Assembly (NCBI GenBank): GCA_965199865.1
Contig: CBDATU010000016.1
Coordinates: 62,001-126,000, forward strand
Source: JAPOUP01 sp965199865
Lineage (GTDB): Bacteria > Pseudomonadota > Alphaproteobacteria > Rhodobacterales > Rhodobacteraceae
DNA: 64,000 nucleotides
Direction of reading: 5' to 3'
Part shown: positions 57,385-64,000 of the stretch, one piece after another
How the letters are laid out: every line of letters begins with the position of its first letter
Numbering within the stretch: the stretch's first letter is position 1
Notes under the pieces: generated by a model
Databases searched by the model: none
Seen by the model: the letters and a program-made list of their open reading frames with translations, nothing else
What the model was told of the DNA's origin: nothing
Position numbers and translations under genes: made by a program

Positions 57385-57515
57385 GCGGTAACGGCATTTC
57401 TGCGCAAACATTGAGCAATGGAAGCTGATCCGGGTCGGGAATCTCGAAGTTCACCAACAGCATTGTGCAGACATCCTGAAGGATGGCGATCAGGTTGCGG
57501 AATCGGCATCACGCC
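57385..57515 (+). pseudogene. Relic of a PIN gene fused by deletion to an integrase tail
   Basis: Bases 57385-57441 match the PIN gene at about 61627-61683 almost base for base (shared AACATTGAGCAA then GGAAGCTG). Bases 57451-57515 match the integrase tail at 62011-62077 (shared ACCAACAGCAT and GGCGATCAGG). The roughly 300 bp that separate these two matches downstream are missing here. It is a decayed, internally deleted copy of the downstream unit. Confidence 0.6.
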
Positions 57516-57589
57516 CCCCTGTATAGTTGCGGTCATCTGGAGAAACCGTTCACCGCGACCATAATCGTGCGATGAGTCCTGTCGCCTTA

Positions 57590-57778
57590 CCGGCTGTCCG
57601 GCAAACGCCCGGTCAAGTCACAGCCCGCTACACCCATCTCGCACGGAATTCAGTCAAGGCTTCGACTTCGAGGATCACCGACAGCACCGGAACTGACTTC
57701 CTGACTGACGGCGACCGGGCAGCGGAGGCGGCGCTTGTGGGAGGCCTTCCACGGCCAGGGGTCGTTCGGCTATTGTGA
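57590..57778 (+). pseudogene. Tyrosine recombinase C-terminal relic
   Basis: The frame reads GQVTARYTHLARNSVKASTS, then RITDSTGTDFL, the end of a phage-type integrase including the catalytic Tyr in TARYTHL. The upstream catalytic part is absent. It sits immediately before the ImmA/IrrE-type gene. Confidence 0.65.
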
Positions 57779-58464
57779 AAAGAGAACGTGATTCACGTGG
57801 ATTTTCTGGCATGGTACCCAATGGCTAGAACACAAATGCCCATAACGCCCGCCCTGTTGACATGGGTAGGGAACGCGCTGGCTATACGCTGGACGAAGCG
57901 AAGCAGGACTTTCGGGAAATTGAGGCCTGGGAGAATGGCGAGTCCTTCCCCTCCTACCCACAGCTTGAGAGGTTGACGGACAAGTACGGCATACCGGTCG
58001 CGGTGATGTTCTGGCCGGAACCACCAGAAATCAAGCCAATCAGCACCTCGTTCAGGACCTTATCACAGTCTCATTTTGAGCTGATTTCGAGGCGGGCTCA
58101 CAAACTTCTGCGCAAGGCAAAGGGATTCCAGATCGGTCTGGCCGAATTGACCGATGGCCGCAATCCAGCAGACCGGATGATCACGCGTGACCTGTCGTTC
58201 TCGATCAATATGCGCTTCAGCGACATGGCATATGAGGTGCGGAACTACCTCAATGCCAGCATTGAAGCACAGATGGGGTGGGAGAGTGCGGACAGGGCGT
58301 TGGAAAACTGGCGCCGTCGCCTTGGGGATGTCGGTGTTTTCGTTTTCAAGGACGCCTTTAAGGAAACGGATTACTCGGGATTTTGCCTCTATGACGATGA
58401 ATTCCCGGTCATATATGTCAACAACACGACTACCAAGACACGGCAGATTTTCACGTTGTTCCAC

Positions 58465-58474
58465 GAGCTAGCCC
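58465..58474 (+). repeat. Left target-site duplication of the DruA-IS4 element
   Basis: GAGCTAGCCC stands directly before the left terminal repeat and again at 60900-60909 directly after the right one. Confidence 0.9.
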
Positions 58475-60899
58475 TACCGTGTAGTGATAAATCTGCATGG
58501 CAACGGATCGCTATTCACCGCGCAGCGCGTGCCGTCGACCGGCCCGGAAGCCGATCCGGTGGCCAAGGACCGCGCTGCTGAGCCGGGCCTGGCCATGCCA
58601 CATGATCCGGTTTCCGGGTTCGGGGTCATGTTTCCGGCCGAGGTATCCGCCAAGGTGCGCGACCAGCCGGACGGCGTCGCCCAGCCGGTCGGGGGGCGGC
58701 ATCCCCCGCTCCGCCGCATAGTCCCGCAGGAAGTCCAGGTCCCCGTCGGTGAACATGAGCTCGGGGTCGCAGTCGGGAACCTGGCGTCCCAGAAGGGTCA
58801 TGGTCATGATCCGCCAGGCGGTCACGGCGTTGATGGCGATGGCCCGCTGCAGCCGGTCGGCGGTGCGGAACAGCAGGTGCTCGACCCGGCAGCCCGATTT
58901 CAGCACCCGGAAGAAGTCCTCGACCCGCCAGCGCTGGAGATAGTAGCCGACGGTTTCGGCCGCCGCGTCCGCGTCCCTTACGTCCAGCGTGGTCAGCAGG
59001 TGCCACCGTACCGGCTCCCCGTCCTCCGGCGGGGCGGTCTCCACGACATGGACGGCGGACACGGTCACCGGCTCCGCGTCCGGCAGCGCCCCGGTCGGCG
59101 GCAGGGTGACGCTCCGGAAACGCAGTTCGCAGACCGCGGTGCGCCTGCGCCGGCCCGGCCGGGCCTTTTTCCGGCTCGATTTCGGGCGCTCCGTGAGGCT
59201 GTCCAGCTCGACCTCGACGGTCCCCCGCGGCGGGCCTTCGGCCATCCGCGCGAACAGCTTCGGCCCCCGCCCGCCGAGGACCCTGTCATGCCTGGCGCGC
59301 ACGAGCAGCCCGACCCGCGGATGCCTGCGCTGCGCGTCGAAGAGCCCGAACATGTCCGCTTCCCGGTCGCACACCGAGATCACCCGCGTCGCCCGGCCGA
59401 TCTCCCGCGCCGCCTTCGCGATGTCCGCGAAGCCGTCGAGCCAGCGCCGCGTCCGGCGCCGTTCCTCCGCCTCCGGCGGACGCGGTTTCGACGGGTCGAA
59501 GCCGAGCCGGAGCACGCCGAGCGGGAGGCCGGTGCCGGTCACCGCGAGCGTCGCGTGCATGTGCAGGCCGAGCGTCCCCGCCCCGGTCTGGTTGCTCCCG
59601 ATCACCTGCAGCCCGTCGCAGCCCGGCCGGGTCGCGAAGTTCAGGTCCGTGCCGTCCTGGATGGCCAGAACCGTCCGCTGGCCACGCATCCGCCGGACGC
59701 TCCGCTCCCGGTGCGGCTTCAGGATGTTGGCCACCGTGACCTCCGAATCCGCCGGGCTCTCGATCATGCGGTAGAACGCGCTGACCGCCGTGAGGTCGCT
59801 GTCCGGACTGGCATGTATCTTCCGCCCCGGATACGCCGCCAGCAGGGTGGCGCTTTTCACCAGCCGCGCCGATAGTCTCCTGTCGCCCAGGGGAGCCCCT
59901 CCCAGCTCGTTCTCCGCCCACGACGCCGCGTCCAGCCCCTCGCCCGGCTCCAGCGCCGGGGCGTGGTCGACCGGCGGCACGCCGAGCCTGCGCCGCCAGC
60001 CGCGGTCGAGCTCGTAGGCGAAGACCGTCTTGACCGTCTTCTCCCGGCGGTTTCCCCGGTCCTGGCGCCCGCGCCCGGAGGTCTCGCCGAGGCGCAGGAA
60101 GTTGGACGCCCGCAGGCAGATGCCCTCATACCCCTCGTCGGCGTAGGTTTCCACCAGCCAGGGGCGGTATCCATACCGTTCCCCGAAGTCGTCGGGAAGG
60201 CGGCGCAGGATCCGCCCCAGCGCATGGCTCGCCAGATGCGGGCAGCGGACCGACGGACGGATCAGGAAGCGGCTCAGGCAGACGACGCGGTGCAGGGAGT
60301 CCCTGCGCCCCGCGTCGCTCCAGGCGATCCAGCGGTCGCGGGCCGCCACGCGCAGGGCGGCGGCGGACAGGCCCGCCGCGCCGAGCCAGCCGTGCTCCGA
60401 GCCGATGAGATAGCGCACCTGGCAGCCGGCGAAGGTCGTGACACCGTGCGGATGCTCCCGCGCCATCAGCGTGTTCCAGAGCGCCCTCCGCCCGGAACCG
60501 GACACCGGCACGACCTCCAGTCCGCGGATCCGCGACGGATGGTCGGGAACGCCGGACGGCTCGGGAACCGGCCCGTCCAGCAGCCGCGGCCCCGCACGCA
60601 GCGCCGTCGGACGGGGCGGCGGCAGGACGAACTCCCCCGTGTCGCGCTCGATCTCCGCCAGCGCCTTCATGCAGCCCGCGAGCTGCGGACGGCCCGTGGC
60701 GGTGAAAAACGAGAACTCCCGGCAGATCCGGCGCCCGAAGGCGCTCCGGCTGTCGAACGGCTCACGCGAAAGGATGGACGCGACCCGCGCCCGTCCCTCC
60801 GCGCCGCGAAGCGTGCGGCTGATCTGGGACTGTGCCATAACGATCAGAACCTACAGACGCGGAATTCGGTTGTCCAGAGCTTTTTTCCACTACACGGTA
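58475..60899 (-). mobile_element. IS4-family element with fused DruA-transposase, 2,425 bp
   Basis: Terminal inverted repeats TACCGTGTAGTG (58475-58486) and CACTACACGGTA (60888-60899) are perfect over 12 bp, flanked by a 10-bp direct duplication. A 13-bp repeat with an 8-bp duplication is an equivalent reading. The only gene is a 775-residue protein on the minus strand. The clean ends suggest a recent insertion. Confidence 0.93.
58511..60838 (-). CDS. DruA-like domain fused to IS4-family transposase, 775 residues
   Basis: Residues about 1-275 form a DUF4338/DruA-like domain: LWNTLMAREHPHGVTTFAG, RYLIGSEHGWLGAAGLSAAA, ARDRWIAWSDAGRR, LSRFLIRPSVRCPHLASHAL, RRLPDDFGERYGYRPWLVET and LGETSGRGRQDR. 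Residues about 300-775 are an IS4 transposase: a Tn5-type DNA-binding segment (WAENELGGAPLGDRRLSARL), D in AIQDGTDLNF, D in VCDREADMFG, and the Y-2-R-3-E-6-K signature YLQRWRVEDFFRVLK. The frame is intact. It differs in sequence from the split element at 24.9-27.4 kb, so they are two related IS types rather than copies. Confidence 0.88.
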   Translation of the reverse strand: MAQSQISRTLRGAEGRARVASILSREPFDSRSAFGRRICREFSFFTATGRPQLAGCMKALAEIERDTGEFVLPPPRPTALRAGPRLLDGPVPEPSGVPDHPSRIRGLEVVPVSGSGRRALWNTLMAREHPHGVTTFAGCQVRYLIGSEHGWLGAAGLSAAALRVAARDRWIAWSDAGRRDSLHRVVCLSRFLIRPSVRCPHLASHALGRILRRLPDDFGERYGYRPWLVETYADEGYEGICLRASNFLRLGETSGRGRQDRGNRREKTVKTVFAYELDRGWRRRLGVPPVDHAPALEPGEGLDAASWAENELGGAPLGDRRLSARLVKSATLLAAYPGRKIHASPDSDLTAVSAFYRMIESPADSEVTVANILKPHRERSVRRMRGQRTVLAIQDGTDLNFATRPGCDGLQVIGSNQTGAGTLGLHMHATLAVTGTGLPLGVLRLGFDPSKPRPPEAEERRRTRRWLDGFADIAKAAREIGRATRVISVCDREADMFGLFDAQRRHPRVGLLVRARHDRVLGGRGPKLFARMAEGPPRGTVEVELDSLTERPKSSRKKARPGRRRRTAVCELRFRSVTLPPTGALPDAEPVTVSAVHVVETAPPEDGEPVRWHLLTTLDVRDADAAAETVGYYLQRWRVEDFFRVLKSGCRVEHLLFRTADRLQRAIAINAVTAWRIMTMTLLGRQVPDCDPELMFTDGDLDFLRDYAAERGMPPPDRLGDAVRLVAHLGGYLGRKHDPEPGNRIMWHGQARLSSAVLGHRIGFRAGRRHALRGE

Positions 60900-60909
60900 G
60901 AGCTAGCCC
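60900..60909 (+). repeat. Right target-site duplication of the DruA-IS4 element
   Basis: Second copy of GAGCTAGCCC; removing the element and one copy restores the HELAH reading frame. Confidence 0.9.
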
Positions 60910-61387
60910 ACCTGCTCTTCCATACGAGTGGCGTGGACAAATTTCGGGATGATTACATCGACGCACTGGAGGGTGATGCGAAGAGCATCGAAATCCTGTG
61001 CAACCGATTCGCCGCCAGCTTCCTTGTTCCGCCAGATGCGTTTGAGCGGGAATTCGCGCCCCATGAAGCCAGCCAGGAAACAGCGGCCCTGCTGGCAGAC
61101 CGTTTCAACGTCAGCCGTGAAGTCATCTACCGGATGTTTCTTGACCGTCGTCTCATCGATCAGGCAGAATACGATGTCGGAGTCGCTTCATTTTCGGCCG
61201 GCAGGAAAAACGGTAAGGGTGGAGATTACTACAATAATCAGATCGCCTATCTCGGCCTCGGCTATATCAGGTTGGCCTTCAGCCAATATTACGCCAATCG
61301 GATCGACGAGATGCAGCTTGCTGATTATCTTAACATTGCACCACGCAGCCTTCCCACTCTCGAGGAGAGGTTCCTGGGAAGAAGCGT

Positions 61388-61854
61388 ATGAAATATGTGT
61401 TTGACACAGGTCCGTTCATTACCCTGTTCAAGAACTACTACCGCGCCACCTTCGTCACCCTGTGGGAAAATTTCGATACGCTGGTGGCGGCAGGCGATAT
61501 TGTCTTAACCAGAGAAGTGTTCCGTGAGATCAAGGGACAGGAGGATAACCTCCTGACTTGGGCAAGGCGAACAAGGCAATATTCACAACACCGACGCCCG
61601 AAGAAGGTGCGTTTGTGGCAAGGATATATGCAGTCCGACATTTCCGTGCGAACATTGAGCAAAGGAAGCTGGTTCAGGGCGGGAATGCCGCGGATCCGTT
61701 CGTCATCTCCAAGGCGGCTGTGATGGGCCTGCCGGTGGTGACCATGGAGAAACCTCGTCTCAATGCTGCCAAGGTGCCCAACATCTGTCAGCATTTCGGG
61801 GTGCCCTGCCTCGGTCTCGAAGACTTCATGCAGTGGGAAGGTTGGCGATTCTGA
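61388..61854 (+). pseudogene. DUF4411/PIN-like toxin gene, frameshifted
   Basis: The start MKYVFDTGPFITLFKNYY has the first PIN aspartate, and TLWENFDTL then LTREVFREI follow the DUF4411 pattern up to DNLLTWA near 61560. The frame then shifts by one base. The second half, ANKAIFTTPTPEEGAFVARI then AADPFVISKAAV and VVTMEKP, continues in another frame to 61854. Restoring a single A in GCAAGGCG would rejoin them. It overlaps the ImmA-type gene, the normal arrangement for this toxin-antitoxin pair. A sequencing error cannot be excluded. Confidence 0.82.
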
Positions 61855-62090
61855 ATGTGCGGCACCCACCACCTTCGGCATTCCATCGCCCCGCTCGCCC
61901 AAGATCTGAGCGGGAGTCTCCGCATTATCAGCAAGCTGTTGGGCGAACCCAATCCAGACCACCGCACACCATACCCTTCTGACGCGGCATTCCCTCAAGG
62001 CATCGGCCACGAAGATCACCAACAGCATCCGCTCGGATTTCCTGAGGACAGGCGATCAGGATGCGGACTATGCATCACTCCCATCCTGGA
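61855..62090 (+). pseudogene. Tyrosine recombinase C-terminal relic, frameshifted
   Basis: It reads THHLRHSIAPLAQDL then SLRIISKLLGEP, the H-x-x-R box region of integrases. After a frame change it reads IQTTAHHTLLTRHSLKASAT and ITNSIRSDFL. The Tyr nucleophile position has become His (TAHHTLL against TARYTHL in the relic at 57.6 kb). It is dead and lacks its N-terminal part. Confidence 0.72.
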
Positions 62091-62760
62091 GGAGCCAGTC
62101 ACCGTAACCGGCTGTCAGGTAAATCCCGGTCGGGGCGTGGGGTGAACTCCTGCCCCGTGGCAGGAACGAAGATAACGATCTGTTTCCTTGCAAGGCTCCG
62201 AAGGGAGCGTCGTGACGGGCTCATGTTCTCGTCGCGCATCCAGTGGAAATTCGTCGGTGGCTACCCCAGGAGCGTACGGGACTTGCCTGATCGGACGGTG
62301 AGACCGACGGCCATGGGCCCGGCTGGACGGGACAGGACCTGCCAGCCATCCACTGTCCACCAGATACGCGACGCGAGCATGGCGTATATCTCACGAAGCT
62401 GACCGCCTGTCTGCTTTCGGGTAGGATTGCAGCCGTTAGAGGGCATCTGCATCGGAACCGTCAGTCATTGACTGACGTATGGTGAAGACAGCATAAACCA
62501 CGTTATTGCAATCGTTCGACAACCGTCTGATGCCGACGCATTCCTGGTCCGACGTTATGCGATATGCTCAGGATTCAGTATATTGGCTCGGACAGGGACT
62601 AGATTGCGCAGGCAGACTATCCCATTGTATCCGTCAATTTGGGCGGTTATGCAGGTGAAGTCGTTCCGCAAACCTGCGGGAGTGATCAAATGGGATTCTC
62701 ACAAATTGTCATTTGCTATTGTGATAATCTACTGAGCGTGTAATTGGTAACTTCAATCCA
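62091..62760. other. No gene recognised
   Basis: About 670 bp before mucR. Several short frames exist on both strands but none has a recognisable motif. The last 200 bp look AT-richer, fitting the promoter region of mucR. Confidence 0.4.
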
Positions 62761-62775
62761 GTGCCTGTTAGGCAC
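62761..62775 (+). promoter_or_regulatory. Palindrome in the mucR leader
   Basis: GTGCCT-GTT-AGGCAC is a perfect 6-bp inverted repeat 26 bases before the mucR start. It could be an operator, for instance for autoregulation, or a small RNA hairpin near the ribosome binding site. Confidence 0.4.
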
Positions 62776-62801
62776 CCAATGCAACAACGGGGAACAATGT
62801 A

Positions 62802-63341
62802 ATGACAGACAGATCGGAAATCGAACTTGAACGGGAGGACGACATCAGGGTCATGACCACAGAGGTCGTTACGGCTTACCTCGGCAGTAACCAGCTGGCC
62901 GCTCGAGACCTCCCGGGCCTGATTCAGGATGTCTTCAACACACTAAGTGGGCTTGGCGGTTCCGCGGAGCATGACGTGGAAGCTGATTCCGATACTGGGA
63001 ATGAGGCTGTCGCAGCGATCGAGGTGGCACCGGAACCCGAGGCTGAAGAGGAGCCTCAGCCTGCAGTCGAGTCCGTGACGGCAGCTGAGAGTGACCAGCT
63101 GACGCCAGCGGTTCCCATAGAGTCATCCGTTACAGACGACGTGATCTATTGTCTGGAAAGCGGCCGGGGATTCAAGACCCTGAAGCGGCATCTGTCGAGC
63201 AAGTACGGTATGACACCTGACGAATACCGCAGAAAGTGGGGACTTCCGGAAGATTATCCCATGGTGGCTCCTAACTATTCCAAGCGGCGTTCGGAGACCG
63301 CGAAGAAAATCGGCCTTGGCAGAAGGCCGAGGAACGCCTGA
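62802..63341 (+). CDS. MucR/Ros family transcriptional regulator with acidic insertion
   Basis: A 179-residue zinc-finger regulator of surface polysaccharide, motility and cell-cycle genes in alphaproteobacteria. The C-terminal DNA-binding part is typical: VIYCLESGRGFKTLKRHLSS then YGMTPDEYRRKWGLPEDYPM and a basic tail (RRSETAKKIGLGRRPRNA). The N-terminal dimerisation segment is also recognisable (VMTTEVVTAYLGSNQLAARD). Between them lies an acidic Glu/Ala/Pro-rich stretch of about 45 residues (around 55-100) that ordinary 140-residue MucR proteins lack. Confidence 0.9.
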   Translation: MTDRSEIELEREDDIRVMTTEVVTAYLGSNQLAARDLPGLIQDVFNTLSGLGGSAEHDVEADSDTGNEAVAAIEVAPEPEAEEEPQPAVESVTAAESDQLTPAVPIESSVTDDVIYCLESGRGFKTLKRHLSSKYGMTPDEYRRKWGLPEDYPMVAPNYSKRRSETAKKIGLGRRPRNA

Positions 63342-64000
63342 GTCCATAAGTGCCAGAATTTCAGCTCTGATCAGATCCTCAATCTGTAGCTACAGCCGGT
63401 GTGGCCCAGCTTAGGCGGAAACACCGTCTGGCAATTGATGCTTTGGCACAGTTCGGGTCGGATAGAGAACCTCGACGGATGACAGGCTATGGTAGGGTTC
63501 CGTGCCGGAGCCAAGAGGCATCACCTTTCTTTGGCTCAACGGCGCCATCCGGCAGGTGCCAGCTGATGCTCTGAATCCACGCTAAGGGTACCTGGTCCCG
63601 TCAGGGTGGGGCCGCGTGCCTAATGATGGTTTCGAGTTTGAAGCCGGAGCATGACTGGGGTGGTCCCACCAACAACCCTGATCTACCTCAATATCATGGC
63701 ACAACGTACGGAATCTGTGGCCGAGGGTTTTGGCCACCAACCACTCGACCTGTATGATCATGTGCAATGCAACGGCAGCCGCTGGGAGAGGCGAATTCCC
63801 TGCTGGCATAGACAAAAGCAGGTTCGTTCCGCGGCCAAATTCGTGTAGCACCAGTGAAGGCTGAAGAACCGTAACCATCCGCCTCACCCATCGGGCCCTT
63901 GGTCTCGTCCCATCATACGGGCAGTACCACAGGCGGGGAACCGGTCCCTTTCGGCGGAACAATGACCCGCGATGCCGCACCTGTCCAAGGGCTCCTCGCA
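63342..64000. other. No gene recognised
   Basis: About 660 bp to the window end. A 132-codon open frame on the minus strand (63582-63980) has no recognisable motif or convincing ribosome binding site, and I treat it as non-coding or a relic. Confidence 0.35.

Larger units (their letters stand above)
57821..61391 (+). pseudogene. XRE/ImmA-IrrE-type metallopeptidase gene (COG2856), interrupted by IS and frameshifted
   Basis: The gene starts MARTQMPITPALLTW at 57821. A one-base loss near 57862 moves the frame to ERAGYTLDEAKQDFREIEAW, a helix-turn-helix with the usual PVAVMFWPEPPE run. The protein continues to FTLFHELA at 58473, where an IS4-type element is inserted. After the element it resumes as ELAHLLFH at 60900 and runs to FLGRSV at 61391. 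The zinc motif HELAH is cut exactly in the middle. The stop overlaps the PIN gene start by four bases. This family pairs with DUF4411 PIN proteins as a toxin-antitoxin module. Confidence 0.88.

Noticed and set aside
58484..59875. 463-residue plus-strand frame opposite the fused transposase
   Set aside because: Low-complexity Arg/Pro/Gly composition; antisense of a recognised transposase.
58475..60899. A chromosomal Druantia defence system
   Set aside because: Only DruA-like domains inside IS elements are present; no druB-E or DruE-type helicase is in the window.
63582..63980. 132-residue minus-strand frame near the right edge
   Set aside because: No recognisable motif, no good start signal, and frame-like composition on both strands.

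Overview
The window is high-GC bacterial chromosome. Gene content points to an alphaproteobacterium, probably Rhodobacterales-like: a MucR/Ros regulator, a secA / parvulin / argJ / mutT neighbourhood, dnaK-dnaJ, rimP-nusA-ylxR-infB, ubiG, kdsB and sulfoacetaldehyde acetyltransferase. The lineage is inferred from gene order and protein character, not from a database search.

Layout. 1-10.2 kb: a type I-D CRISPR-Cas locus read rightwards: the 3' part of cas10d (cut by the window edge, with a probable internal start for the small subunit Cas11d), csc2, csc1, an HD-less cas3, cas4, cas1 and cas2, then a leader and an array of 51 repeats plus one decayed repeat. The cas genes from csc1 to cas2 overlap by 1-4 bases. 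No cas6 is visible. 10.4-22.4 kb: xsc and ubiG (minus strand), then proline iminopeptidase, an oligopeptide-type ABC importer (two permeases, a double ATPase, a Tat-type binding protein), a double-CDGSH iron-sulfur protein and a PLP decarboxylase.

22.6-28.6 kb is an insertion-sequence graveyard: an IS30-type transposase followed by long GC-rich palindromes, a small membrane protein, a complete IS4-type element whose DruA-like (DUF4338) and transposase parts are separated by one in-frame TAG, an IS5-type fragment, and a multiply frameshifted ISKra4-type relic. 28.9-34.3 kb is the rimP-nusA-ylxR-infB translation/transcription operon. It is followed by a GNAT relic and a small conserved-looking gene instead of the rbfA/truB that often follow infB.

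35.1-44.8 kb is one long carbohydrate or polyol operon: SDR, three Gfo/Idh/MocA dehydrogenases, a TIM-barrel isomerase, and a ribose-type ABC importer. 44.9-57.2 kb is housekeeping: mutT, argJ and parvulin (minus), secA (plus), dnaJ and dnaK (minus), alkB, cysQ, kdsB and galU (plus).

57.4-62.1 kb is a broken toxin-antitoxin island. An XRE/ImmA-IrrE-type gene carries a frameshift and is interrupted inside its HELAH zinc motif by a second DruA-IS4 element with clean inverted repeats and a 10-bp target duplication. Its DUF4411/PIN partner is frameshifted, and tyrosine-recombinase C-terminal relics lie on both sides. mucR closes the window.

The two most interesting signals are (1) a compact type I-D system in an alphaproteobacterium-like genome, with a visible internal ribosome binding site for Cas11d, and (2) two different IS4 elements that both carry a DruA-like domain, the signature protein of the Druantia defence system, once fused to the transposase and once split from it by an amber codon.
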